64,000 nucleotides of DNA from assembly GCF_032452875.1 (NCBI RefSeq), contig NC_083882.1, positions 59,287,614-59,351,613 of the forward strand. Reading direction: 5' to 3'. Position numbers and translations under genes: made by a program. This document shows, piece after piece, positions 11,093 through 22,215 of this stretch (position 1 is its first letter; every line of letters begins with the position of its first letter). Source of the stretch: Bos javanicus. Lineage: Eukaryota > Chordata > Mammalia > Artiodactyla > Bovidae. Under the pieces are notes generated by a model that made no database searches, had not been told where the DNA came from, and saw nothing but the letters and a program-made list of their open reading frames with translations.

Positions 11093-11790
11093 CTTTTTTT
11101 TTTTTTTTTGCTCAAGGATGCTATTAGGAGCTGGGCTTGAGGACTGTGGGTATAGCAGGATGCGGGGAGCATTTGTAGCCCATGGAGATAAAGAGGCCAG
11201 TGAGCGCAGGTGAGGCCTTCTGGGTGAGGCCAAGCTCTTGTGCCTGAGTGAGAGTTGTAAGCCCGAGTCACAGAAGAGGAAGGGACCTTGAGGGGTCACT
11301 AAGTCCGTCTGCTTGGCCTTTAGCAGAAATACATTTTCACTCACTCAGGCACGCCAGCCTATTTTTAAAGTCCTCCAGGGAAAGCGATTCTGTGTGTGCT
11401 TCTTGCTGACCCACGCTGGTGCCAATTGCTCCCACTGTGTGAAGTCTTCCCTGTTCCTCAGCTAACTTCCCCAAGCAGCAGGTCTTAAGCTTTCTTCTCG
11501 TCCTGCTTTTAGGAAGGACTTGCATGTAAATCACAAGCTCTTCATTGTGCTTAGAGAACTGCGTTTTATCACTTGTCCCTTAGGTTTGTTTTCTTTAGTT
11601 TAACCTAAAGAATAAAAAAAGGAACTTAACCTATACAAATGTGTTGTTACAATAGCAATAATGATATAATAACATATTATCATGTCAATAACTACACATT
11701 ATCATAGCAATAATACATTTCATTTTATAATTGGATTTCCCATGGACCCGACTAACAACAGGTCACTTTAGATTATCATTTCTAGTTACC
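11093..11790. other. Poly-T tract and unassigned sequence
   Basis: A T-run at 11094-11109 is followed by moderately GC-rich sequence (11130-11530). A phrase near 11270 (cacagaagaggaagggacct, tgaggggtcactaagtccg) resembles an ancient mammalian repeat block I cannot name. Minus-strand frames here (to 92 codons) look like chance. Confidence 0.4.
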
Positions 11791-12235
11791 TGTTTTTTTT
11801 TTTTAATTTAAAAACATGTTTATTATAAAATACAATTTCAAACATTGGAAAAGAATAAAAGACAAGAAGTAAAATTACTCTTCTTTTCCCCTCTACCCTC
11901 AATCATATTTCCAAAATTTGTCAACTATTTCTAGTTTTGATGTCTGAAATTCCAGATTTTTCTTTACATATTCAAGCATATGTGCATACATACATTCACA
12001 CACATGCATACTCATTTTATGAAAATTAAAATGAGGTCTTATACATATATATTGCAATTTGATGATATTTTTTCAGTATAAGAATAATATATGTTCTTTG
12101 AGGAACATATAAAACAATTATAAAGGAAAAACAATTTAAATCACCTATAATTGTACTGCTCACCTCTGATGTTGTTTGGATATTTTCTGATTCTTTTCTA
12201 TTTATGTGTGTTATCATATATCTTCCTGTTTAATG
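11791..12235 (-). mobile_element. Possible old L1M-class remnants
   Basis: Reversed phrases such as tttattataaaatacaattt, agtataagaataatatatgt, aatcacctataattgtactg resemble L1M 3' regions. Very diverged; boundaries uncertain. Confidence 0.4.
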
Positions 12236-13545
12236 TTGTTCTTTTCCTTGATCAACTTTGAGCATCTTAGGCTGTTTGATGCTTTTCTTCTTAATTTGGA
12301 GCTCAACTGGGAAATAGTTCTCTCGTGAGATTAGGTTATAAGAGGCAGTGGAAGGAAGGCACACTCATGGAAAGGACAGCAGGCTGGCAAAGAGCAGGTG
12401 ATCAGGCATGCAGAAAGATTTCCTTCCTAAGAGGGAACACAGCAGCTGTTACCCACAAATCACTTGGTGAACAGGACTTCTGACAGCCCAGTATAGTGTT
12501 TTGTATATGCAAGGCTAAACTCCCTTTATTCGCTCTAAATTCATCACTGTTGGCAGTGCTGGTAGTAAAGCACTGAGTAAGACAAGCATGGGCCTTGACT
12601 TTTTTTTTTTTTTTCTGCAGGGTTGTTGTTTGTTTGTTTTGGGTTTTTACGTATGTCTGCTTGTTTGAATTGGATTTTGTTGTTCCACAGAAACCAAGGG
12701 CTAGATCTCATAGTTTAAGGGGATTTCTTTTGTGCCTTAGAAAGCAATGGTTAGATCTCATTAACTTGTGGTCTGCTTGGATTTGGAGTTTTTCTTTTTC
12801 TTTTTTTTTCTCCTCTAGTTTTACACTATAAATTCTGATGCAAAAGTCACCATGGGTAATTTTTCAAATCAGTTCTTGATGGATTAGAAAGTTTAGAGAC
12901 TGTATATTATATGCTTTCTTGTTGAAAAATTCTTCAGATTCAGAAATATCTCAGGAGGAGAGAGACTGTGGAATGTCTTGCTCTAGGGGTTAAGATAGAT
13001 TATGTCAGTTTCTGCTTTTTTCTTATACCTATGTCCATCCACCCCTTCAAGTTGATATGGCATGGCCCCCAGTTACGGAGTTAATTAAAAGAAAAAGTGG
13101 GTGAATTGTGATGTTCTTCACATTATCTTTGCCTCCGAGTAGAGTAAATCTTACAATTATGTCAGCTATCACACTTCAGATCGTATGATGTTTCCTCCAC
13201 TCTGCCCCCATACCCCTTTCTGTTCATCAGACTTGAGATCTGAGTGCCCAAGTGATAGTAGGATGCAACAGCCTTATACTTGTCCGCCTTCCTCAGTTTC
13301 AGCACAGAATAGGGATTCTCTCTTTTTAGCTCTGGTTTGTCACTCTGTTTAGCACGGAGGAGACCCTCATTACCCACTATCTAATGGGCAAGAGCCCCAA
13401 GACTTGCCTCCGTGTTGGCAGGTATCTAGGTTCCTTTCTCTGATGCCACAGACAGAGTTCCTATTGCACAAATACATCTCCAGTAAGTACACCCACATTC
13501 AATTAGCCTCTGGATCCTTTTCAGCCAATGCTCATGAGCTTCATT
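12236..13545. other. Unassigned stretch with polypyrimidine tracts
   Basis: Holds T-rich tracts at 12600-12614 and 12789-12818 and a diverged ~50-base tandem duplication (12671-12715 and 12720-12766). No element or gene recognised. Confidence 0.45.
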
Positions 13546-13680
13546 TGTTAAATTGAGCAAACATTTATTGAGTGCTCATTAGATGCCAGGTGTTGTTCTA
13601 AATGTCTAGAATATATTAAAGAGCAGAAGACCAAAATCTTGCTTTCCATGGATCTTGCATTCTAATGGATGTTTTAGGAA
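13546..13680 (-). mobile_element. L2 LINE 3'-end remnant
   Basis: Reversed L2 end: acatttattgagtgctcatt, agatgccaggtgttgttcta, then accaaaatcttgctttccat, ggatcttgcattctaatgga. Confidence 0.7.
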
Positions 13681-13866
13681 TGAAAGATTGTGATACTGAG
13701 GCTGGGACCGTTGTGCCCCATCAGAAACAAAACAGTTCTCCCAGATGCCTTCTCTGGGGTTAATATCTATATTTCTATTAAACCCATCTTGTTTGTTCTC
13801 TCCTTTGTTCTCATATGCTAAGCTTTCCACATTTGTGTCTAAATTGACCTAGTTATGGCAAGTCTT

Positions 13867-14080
13867 GGGCTTCTCTGGTGGCTCAGACAGTAAAGAATTT
13901 GCCTGCAATGCAGGAGACCTGGGTTCAGTCCCTGGGTTGGGAAGATTCCCTGGAGGAGGGAGGACATGACAACCCACTCCAGTATTCTTACCTGGAGAAT
14001 CCCCATGGACAGAGGAGCCTGGCAGGCTACAGTCTATGGGGTCGCAAAGAGCTGAACATGACTGAGAGACTAAGCACACA
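13867..14080 (+). mobile_element. Bov-tA SINE
   Basis: Full-length: gggcttctctggtggctcag, tgcctgcaatgcaggagacc, gttcagtccctgggttggga, gacagaggagcctggcaggc, gactgagagactaagcac. Head A/B boxes are tRNA-like but this is not a tRNA gene. Confidence 0.95.
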
Positions 14081-14948
14081 GCATGCGCAGCATATCTTAC
14101 GTTTGTAAAACGTTGTCTTGCGCAGTATACTGAGCCATTACATTGAAAGTTCCAGTGAGCCAAAAATAACTCAAGTACACCTTTGCATTTGACAAAACCA
14201 ACCAGTTCCTCTATTTTGATCAGTTAATAGGGAGCAAAAGTCCTGGGTCATTGAAAATAGTGTGTAATGTAAATTTCCGTGATAGGTAGAGATTAAGATC
14301 ATGACACAGTGAGATAATAATCCTTGTGCTTGTTGAAATAGTTTGAATTTGTAGAAGAAAGCATTAAAACCATCAGAAGTATAACTCCTCAAAATATGAA
14401 GCCTCTAGAACCTAGTGTTGAAAATAAACTTTAGCCTCTTTGGGATTGTCTGAAATGCCCTGTGCTTGTTTGTGCTATTTGTATTTTCTTTCTTCTATGT
14501 AGTTTCTGGGATCGTTGTGCTATTTTAGATCTTACTTAGCCGTACTCCCTGTTGAGATGCTAAAATATCCTGAAAGTGGCTATGCTGACTTTTTGCATGC
14601 CTAGGAGGTGGGTGGTGCAGGATTGATTTGTAATGACACTACTGTAGAGTAAATTTTTAGCTGTAATGTTATTTTGGGCTGCTTGATCCCACCAGAATTG
14701 GAGAAGTTTGAGTTACCTTAAATAACTAGAACACAGACACTCCTATGTTGCCCCTGAGACATGTTCACTGAAGCATGAAAATTAGTTCAGATATGCATCC
14801 AAGCTTCATTGACTCTAAGGGTTTATAGGATTATTTATTGATAATTGGGAAATGAAAATTATGCCACGACAAAAGTCTGATTGAAGGTGGCAACAAGAGC
14901 AATGTCATAGTTGATTGCTTGTGAACTTTCTGTCTTGGCTAAGGAAAC
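14081..14948. other. Unassigned stretch
   Basis: No repeat family or gene recognised; open frames are short. Confidence 0.45.
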
Positions 14949-15437
14949 TGTAGTAGATTAACAGTGGCTTCCCATTCTTTGTTATTCTTTCCATAATCAC
15001 ATGAGATCTATTTCCTCACCCCTTAAACCAAAGGCCAGCCTGTGACTACTTGGACCAATACAATCCAGTATAAATGATGCTGTTTCAATTCTAGACATAG
15101 TGCTTTAGTGGCCTGTAGGTTTTGCTTCTTCATCTTGGAGCCCTATGCTGCTGTGTTAAGAAGTCTGACAATCCTGCTAGAGAGTCAAAGTAAAGAGACT
15201 CCATGGTGAGAAAGAGAAGCTTCATTGCAACCACTTTCTACCAAGGCACAGGCAAGTGGGTGAAGAAGTTAGCTTGGAAATGGATGTTCTAGCCCCATTC
15301 ACCCACCTCTGTTACCATGGAGCTTGGAGATAAACCAGCCAGCCGAACCCTTCCCAAATTCTTGTTCCAGAAAGTTGAGAACAAAACAAAATGGTTGCTT
15401 TAAGTTACTAAGTTTTAGGCAGTAATAGATAAACAGA
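14949..15437 (+). mobile_element. Solo LTR, ERVL-MaLR (MLT1-like)
   Basis: Begins tgtagtagattaacagtggc and ends gctttaagttactaagtttt, aggcagtaatagataaacag, the conserved 3' end of MLT1-type LTRs. No internal retroviral sequence is attached on either side. Confidence 0.65.
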
Positions 15438-15439
15438 AG

Positions 15440-15597
15440 GGGATGACAGAGGACAAGATATTTGGATGGCATCACCGACTCAATGGACATGAGTTTGAGC
15501 AAGCTCTGGGTGATGGTGAAGGACAGGGAAGCCTGGCATGCTGCAGTCCTCGGGGTCGCCAAGAGTTGGGCATGACTGAGCGACTGAACAACAACAA
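15440..15597 (+). mobile_element. 5'-truncated BovB fragment
   Basis: tttggatggcatcaccgact, atggacatgagtttgagcaa, gacagggaagcctggcatgc, catgactgagcgactgaaca: last ~150 bases of BovB. It abuts the LTR end almost directly. Confidence 0.9.
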
Positions 15598-15599
15598 GA

Positions 15600-15940
15600 T
15601 AAACAAATTTTTTGTTGAAGTTCAGGTTCCATTTTTTACAAAGGTTTTATTTATTCATCAATTTATCTACCTACCCATCAATGAAACATTTACTAAGAGT
15701 TCATTATATTTCTGATAATACTGGGCTATGGTCACAAGGAAGTTCTGATAGAGTTTTGGCTTTGTGCTTATTTAGCCTCAAATAAGAATCCTCTTTTTAC
15801 ATTTTCCCTTCATTTATTTCAAGCAAGTACCTTGGGTGCTACCATGTTCCAGGTACTATATGAATTGTTGGCAAAACAATGGTGACTAAAAGAACACAGG
15901 CTATAGACTCAGGAGTCTTGTTTATAATGGAGAAATACAA
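15600..15940 (-). mobile_element. L2-like remnants
   Basis: Weak reversed L2 3'-end phrases: tgaaacatttactaagagtt near 15680, and tgctaccatgttccaggta with aacaatggtgactaaaagaa near 15840-15890. Confidence 0.4.
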
Positions 15941-16379
15941 AGTAAATTTTTTTCTTCCAATCTGTAGAATAAGATAACAACATAGACTTCACAGGATTTT
16001 TTTGGAAGATTATGTGATATGATGAGTGTAAAAGCCCTTCTAAGTAGTTATTTTTTTATAAAAGTAAAAGCATTTGTTGAGTCTTGATGGTAGTAGCAGT
16101 AGCAGAAGAGCTTAGAGACAAACCAGATATATAACATTCAAAGTGAAAATATATATCTATATGTCATAAGCAACCACTTACAATAGAAATTATTATTTGG
16201 TTTTGGTGGGCCCTTATTAGACTTCAGTGGATCCAATGAATTTCTAAAACTACATGAAAGAGGTTGTGTAGATATGTATATGCACATTATTTTTGGATCA
16301 GAGACTCAATGCGTATTAGGTTTTCAAAGGTGTGAGTGATCCTAAAAGGTAAAAAACCGTTGATTGAGAAGATAAAGGC

Positions 16380-16595
16380 AATTGCAATATATTAAGCCCC
16401 TCTGGATGACAACCACTCTATTCAGTATTCTCAGATATCACAATCTCTGTGAGGGAGACTCTCATTCCCATTTTACAGATTAGAGACTGAGGCACAAAGA
16501 GGTTATGTACTTATCCAATTTTAGTAAGTGATGGGTTTGGCATTTCAATTAATCTCTGTCTGGTTTCAAAGGTCTTCCCACTATACCATGTGTAT
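16380..16595 (-). mobile_element. MIR SINE
   Basis: Reversed MIR: cccattttacagattagaga, ctgaggcacaaagaggttat, and at the end tcttcccactataccatgt. Confidence 0.75.
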
Positions 16596-16929
16596 CAGTT
16601 AGAGTTTTTTGCTGCAAGTTATAGTAACCAATCACTCTGGCTTAATCAAAAAGGAAATACATTGAGAAAATGTTGGCACTCACAAATTTTCTGGGGAGTG
16701 CAGAAAGGCAAAGTCATTCCTATGATTCTGATAGGGACTTTCTAGGGACACACTATTAACCCTTCAAAAACAAACATCTGGAATGTAAGCCCAACATGCC
16801 AATGGATTTAATAGGTGTTTAGAGACAACCCAAATGAGCAGATTCATCCTTACTTTTGTCTGATCCTCTTTCAATGAAAGATAATGTATTTTCTTCAATA
16901 TTTGGAACACCTAAAGAGGAAATAATGAC
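16596..16929. other. Unassigned stretch
   Basis: Opening text (tcagttagagttttttgctg, ctggcttaatcaaaaaggaa) suggests an ancient repeat shared with ~22080-22110, but I cannot name the family. Confidence 0.35.
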
Positions 16930-17134
16930 AATATGGACTATATTATTATAATCCTTATTACTTTGTAGTTTATACCAAACTTGCACAAATTATCAATTTG
17001 TATTTTGATCCACACAAGAAGTCTGGAAGATTGATGAGGAAAAATGCTTTTATCTGCATTTGAGAAGCAAGGAAACTGAAGCTGGAAATGCTACCTGAAG
17101 GCAAGGAAACTGAAGCTGGTAGATGCTACCTGAC
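16930..17134 (-). mobile_element. Diverged MIR with internal tandem duplication
   Basis: Reversed MIR-like text ending in gcaaggaaactgaagctgg, which occurs twice: 17067-17100 and 17101-17134 are adjacent ~34-base copies with few differences. Confidence 0.5.
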
Positions 17135-17137
17135 ATG

Positions 17138-17316
17138 TGTGTGAAAGTCGTTCAGTTGTGTCTGACTCTTTGTTTCCCCATGGACTGTAGCCCACTAGGC
17201 TCCTCTGTCCATGGAATTCTCCCCTTCTCCAGGGCATCTTTCCAACCCAGGGATCAAATTCAGGTCTCCTGCATAGCAGGCGAGTTCTTTACCATCTGAG
17301 CCACTAGGGAAGCCCC
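17138..17316 (-). mobile_element. Bov-tA SINE, internally deleted
   Basis: Reversed copy: aaagtcgttcagttgtgtct, gtccatggaattctcc then directly ccttctccagggcatctttc. The usual 'aggcaagaatactggagtgggttgcca' block is missing (about 30 bases). Ends ccatctgagccactagggaa. Confidence 0.92.
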
Positions 17317-17460
17317 CAAAGTTCACATGACTGTTAGGTGCTCTGATCCCCCATGTCTGGGGTTTCCTTTCTGCTAGATGTCCTGCAGAACTCAAATGGC
17401 TCCACTGCCCACAGAGTTGAGGCAGTTAGGCCCTCACCAGGCAAGCTTGCCACACTGTGC

Positions 17461-17534
17461 CCTTCTTAGGATCAAACCTGGGTCTCCTGCACTGTAGGCA
17501 GATTCTTTACTGTTTGAGCCCCACGGAAGCCCTA
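17461..17534 (-). mobile_element. Bov-tA tRNA-head fragment
   Basis: ggatcaaacctgggtctcct, gcactgtaggcagattcttt, gtttgagcccc: reversed tRNA-like head only. Possibly a broken older insertion. Confidence 0.75.
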
Positions 17535-18044
17535 AAACATAACCTGAACATAATGAAGTAAGGTGGGTTGGCAGCACTATGTGGATTTGTATCCAGACCC
17601 AGATGTCAGTTTCAGGTGACAGTTTTTACAAATATATGCATCCGTTATACTGGAGTTCCAAATTGTTGGTGGAAATATAAGGGCCTTGCACTTCTAGCCA
17701 GATCTCATCCTGCAAAGACAAAACATTATGATACCTGAGTGCATCTCCCAGGGGAAAATGAGGGAGTTTTAAAGCCGTACCCAGTGAAACTTCTTCAGTC
17801 CAATATTCTCTGGTAGATTTAGTCAGTTGCATTTAATATACCTTTATAAAATATGATATTATTTCATAAGACAAGCTGTTATTACATCCTTTGGCTTCAT
17901 TGGGGTTCACGAAAACTGGTGCAGGTGTAGGCATTATTTATTTTTGTGAAGCCTCATCTTCAATCTTCTGTGGGATTCCTTTAGTACCAAATGCAGAAAT
18001 GGACAAGTGACCATGTTTTCTTTCTTTTTTTCTCCCACTTAACA
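17535..18044. other. Unassigned stretch
   Basis: No repeat or gene recognised. The minus-strand frame at 17626-17832 has no recognisable domain. Confidence 0.45.
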
Positions 18045-18325
18045 ACCACAGCTACCATTTATTGAATATTTACTGTATAGTAGGGGCCTGTGTTGGGAAC
18101 ATCCCCTGGAGGAGGACGTGACAACCCACCCAGCATTCTTGCCTGGAGAATCCCGTGGACAGCGGAGCCTGGCGGGCTACAGTCCATGGGGTCGCAAAGA
18201 GTCAGACACAACTGAAGTGACTTAGCATGCACACACAGGGGGCTATGTTACATAATTTATATAACTATCTATTTAATCTGTACCATAACTCTATGAAGTA
18301 GTTATTATCCTATTAATTTAACTGA
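18045..18325 (-). mobile_element. MIR SINE split by Bov-tA
   Basis: Reversed MIR on both sides of the SINE: taccatttattgaatattta and gtaggggcctgtgtt before, ctatgttacataatttatat and ctctatgaagtagttattat after. Confidence 0.65.
18093..18234 (+). mobile_element. 5'-truncated Bov-tA SINE
   Basis: Begins in the body at gggaacatcccctggagg, lacking the tRNA head; then ccagcattcttgcctggaga, gacagcggagcctggcgggc, ending acttagcatgcacacac. ggggcctgtgtt and gggggctatgtt outside it look like a TSD. Confidence 0.93.
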
Positions 18326-19089
18326 AATTTATATATAAAAAAAACTTGTCCAGTATCTTATAGTTCCCAACTGTCTTTGGAGAAATATAAATCTAGTCTT
18401 TTTTTCCCTCCATCGTTCAGAACTTTTCATATCACTGCTCAAAGAGAAGATTCTGTTATCTCTTTCAAGTCGACATAATTGGAGAGTACATGGTGTGATG
18501 TGTTCACATCTTAGAACTGTTGTTCCTTAATTTTGTGACAGAACAAAATGTGTTACCACACAGAAACCCTGAAATATTATCTCACTTTAGTCCACAAGTT
18601 GACTGCTCTTGCTACTTCTTTGATGCTCTTCACAACAACATGTAGCCTACGTCTATCCAGAGGGATACTCCATCTATCTGTATGACCATCTGAGGATAGA
18701 AAAATCTATTCCTTTTTTACACTGTTGTAGATGCAAGACTTTTGGAGGATTAATCATTGAAGGAAGAAAGGATGTCCATTAGTGGAAAGGAAAGTCACAT
18801 GGAATGTTCAGAAGTTCACTCTTCTAGGCAGTCCTAGGGTTCTGGACTTTTTAGCCAAACTGATACATTTATAAGCCCTCTTCCAATGATCTAGTGCTGT
18901 GGAGATGCTCCTACTTTTATTCTGAACCTGCTCCCATTCAGTCTTGCTCTTTATCTTAGCTCTTCATCCTTAACATTCTCCTCTACTGTGTCTTCACTAA
19001 ACACAGGAACATTAGTAATGTCTCCCATACACTTTGGTATTCTCTACTCAAAACAGTAATTAATACTTAAATTAACCTTAATTAAATAA
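18326..19089. other. Unassigned stretch
   Basis: No gene or repeat family recognised. Confidence 0.45.
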
Positions 19090-19335
19090 TCAGTGTACTT
19101 TTATGCAGTGAGTATTACTTGATATGTAAGCATGTGTTAAATACTAGGCTAAATCCCTTATAATTTTCAATATTCACAAGCTTTTATGAAATCTGTTTTT
19201 TAAAATCTCAGTTCCACAAATGAGGAGGCTAATATCTGCTGGGGTAAAAATTTTATCCACATTCCCACAAGCCCAAAGTGACAGCCAGGAAGAGATAAAG
19301 CTGGAACTGAAAATGGTATATCTCTAGAGTTTATG
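19090..19335 (-). mobile_element. Diverged MIR
   Basis: Reversed MIR pattern: taaatactaggctaaatccc, tcagttccacaaatgaggag, cacaagcccaaagtgacagc, aagctggaactgaaaatgg. Confidence 0.55.
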
Positions 19336-20036
19336 CAGTTTTCACAGTGCTGTATTACTTTTAATTATTGAATTAAAATTAATTAAATTATTTAATTTCA
19401 GGACTAGTAAAATAGTTTGTAGTAATTTCTTATTTCTCACCCTACCATCATTTTTGAAGTCCTAACTTCTTTTGGAATCAAGTTGCTCCTGTGATCAATT
19501 TTAGGAATTGGGAAATTGTATAGGTTGAAAGATCCCTTAAATGAATGTTACCCTCTAAAGAGAAAAGCTCTTTAAAGCTGTTGGAATCTGGGCTGAAATA
19601 ACCAATTTCTATCTATGCTCATGTTAGAAAGGCTTAACCTAGAATAGCTTTTTGAGTGAAGTCATTGACCTCATTTTTCTTCTTCTCCTAAATAGAACCA
19701 GTTGGAGATAAGTATATGTTTATCCCTTGTCATTTATTGTCGGTGTCCATAACGGTTTTATAGACTTGCTGCTTTATGCCCTTATGTGTGCATAGAGAAA
19801 TTTCCTTTGTTTTCGGCTAGTGTTAATTTCCAGATACCATGATTGTTAACTGGCATAGCAAAGACCAGGGAAATTCTCTGGCACTGTGAAGCCCATTTAT
19901 TTATGTATCATTGAAGTGTTTTTCAGTGGGCCTCAGAGGTGGCTAATTTATCTTCCCATAATAAGAAATGTTAAATAAGCACATTTTAACCCTTTTATTA
20001 TTTTGTTACATTTACCAGTTTGAGGCTTCTTTCTTA
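19336..20036. other. Unassigned AT-rich stretch
   Basis: Includes an ATTAAA/TTAAAT-rich patch at 19363-19400. No gene seen. Confidence 0.45.
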
Positions 20037-20125
20037 TAAAACTGTGAACTTTCAAAGCTGAGACTATATCTCTGTATCTTGGTGCCTAGCATGGGGCAGA
20101 TGATCTGTGTTATGAAATAACTTTT
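20037..20125 (+). mobile_element. L2 LINE 3'-end remnant
   Basis: aactgtgaactttcaaagct, gagactatatctctgtatct, tggtgcctagcatggggcag follows the L2 3'-end block order. Confidence 0.5.
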
Positions 20126-20373
20126 TGTTTCCTTTAGCATAATGAGGAGGAAGCAAAGACTTGTCTGTGTACAATAAACTGGGCATTTACTTCTCCCTCA
20201 ACAGCAACACTCCATGGCTTTATTTTGGAAGTGAGTAATGGTTAATTCATCTAAGAAATGTTAGAGTTTTTATTATATTTTGGGAATTATGATTGGTATA
20301 TGCTTTGATATCTCAAGGAGCTCAGAGTCTAGTAGAGACAGAATAAATCAAAAGATAAATTACACAGAACATG

Positions 20374-20524
20374 TTCTCAGTCACTCAGTCATGTCCAACT
20401 CTTTGTGACCTCATGGACTGTAGCCTGCCAGGCTCCTCTGTCCATGGAATTTTCCAGGCAAGAATACTGGAGTGGGTTGCCATTTCCTACCCCAGGGGAT
20501 CTTCCTGACCCAGGGATCGAACCT
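20374..20524 (-). mobile_element. Bov-tA SINE lacking its tRNA head
   Basis: Reversed body: tctcagtcactcagtcatgt, ccaggcaagaatactggagt, caggggatcttcctgaccca, ggatcgaacc; the remaining ~50 bases of the head are missing. Flanked by acagaacatg on both sides (20364-20373 and 20525-20534), a perfect TSD. Confidence 0.93.
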
Positions 20525-20583
20525 ACAGAACATGAAGATGTGTTTACAACACAGAACATCACAGAACATGAAGATGTGTTTAC
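20525..20583 (+). repeat. 36-base-period tandem duplication at SINE edge
   Basis: A 23-base unit starting acagaacatgaagatgtgtt occurs exactly at 20525-20547 and 20561-20583, with a further partial acagaacat between. The unit starts with the SINE's target-site sequence. Confidence 0.95.
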
Positions 20584-22080
20584 CGAGGAGTGAGGGGCTA
20601 GATCTTCAGCGGAGTGAACAAAGATAGGATATTCCTGCTAGATAAAAGGGAATAGGTTTCCCAGTTAAAAGGTATAGCTTGCTTGAATGTACATACAAGT
20701 GTCAACAAAGTATTTGGATAAACTGGAAAAGTTACTGGCTTTGGAGTAGAATGGTAGAGATAGTGGGAAAGGTGCTAGTTAGGGGCCATATGAAATCATG
20801 GAGGATCTTGTGAGCTAAAGTATGAAATTTGGGATTCCTTGTGTAGCCAAAGGGGTTAGAGTGAAGAGACTCAAGAGGGTAAGTGAGAAAGATGATTTCC
20901 TTTTTTTCCTTCAGTAATGGGGACATATAATACCAAAGAAATATTCACTAACTCTGGTCCATCAGGAAAGGCAGCAGGTGAGATGGGAGGCACCATTAAA
21001 TAATACAAAGAGAAAACCAATTCCATTTATCTCCCCCTTGTTTTGATTAGCATTTTGCTTCTCTGATTAAAGTCAATTCATCTGAACAATTACAAAGTGG
21101 GACTTTGGATCAATCTTTTCAGGAAGATAGATAGGAACCTCTAGCATTTTCTTCTTTATGTTTTGTTTTTATTGAATAATTCACTAATGATTTTTCCAGG
21201 AGGGGCACAACTATATCCATCTCCAGAATTTCCTAAGGGATCACATTCTTAGCCTTCAATCACATGAGCAGCCTTATTAAGGATTTCATGGTTTTTTCTT
21301 CATTCACATGGTCTCAGGAGAGGAGGGAAATCTGTTTGTTATATAGTGTAACTCATTGCATAATGGGTCATTGCATATTTCTGCAAAGAAAGAGGCAAAG
21401 GGAACTTGGAAGGAAACAAAAAATGGCATTGAAATGTGATGTGTCAGTGGAAAAGGGAGACGGAATCACAGAGGGAAGAGAAGTGGGACAACTATTTTTA
21501 CTTTCTACATCTCATCAGTTATTAATTCTAAACTCTATAAAGTGTTAATGGGATAGACTTTTTAAAAGAGAAGAGGACTGGAAATTGTAAGACATATAAA
21601 CAAAAAAGTGAGAGCCATCTTTTGAAAAAAAAAAACAACAACAACTCTTTGGATGTGATTCAGTTTATTCAATTCAACATAGTTGTTGAACTTTGCCTGT
21701 GTGTTCTTGAGGATTTCAGCATCTCCTGGAAGAACTGGACTTGTGAATCACTAGCTATGATACCATGTTGTAAATTAGAAAGATGTATAAATTGATTTGA
21801 GTATTTAAAAAACAAGGACACTTAATTTTGCCTTTAGGGCTGGGGAAGCGTTAGAAGTAGAAATACTTTCATCCATATTTAAGCTAATGCTTGAAGTATG
21901 AATTGGAATTTTTTAGAAATGAACAAAGGGTATTATAGGAAGAGGGAAAATTAAGGACAAAAGCTTGAAAATGGAATGGAAATATATAGCATGTTGTAGA
22001 AACTGCTCCACTTCTTAAGGTCCTGGAATCTAGGCTGTGAGAGGAGAACCTTGGGCGGATGTTAAAAGGTAGAGTACTAG
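20584..22080. other. Unassigned stretch
   Basis: About 1.5 kb without a recognised repeat or gene, apart from a short A-rich run with CAA units at 21625-21645. Confidence 0.45.
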
Positions 22081-22215
22081 TTAGAATTCTCTGGTTATAA
22101 GCAACAGAAACTGATGCAAGAACTCACGCCCAGCATACACACAACATCACCATCCCCCACACTCACACACATGCACACACACACACGTGCTCACACACAC
22201 AATTAACTGGAAGCA
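22081..22215 (+). repeat. CA-rich degenerate microsatellite
   Basis: Interrupted CA/CACACG tract at 22136-22202 inside sequence opening gaattctctggttataagca, which resembles the unnamed repeat start near 16596. Confidence 0.7.
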
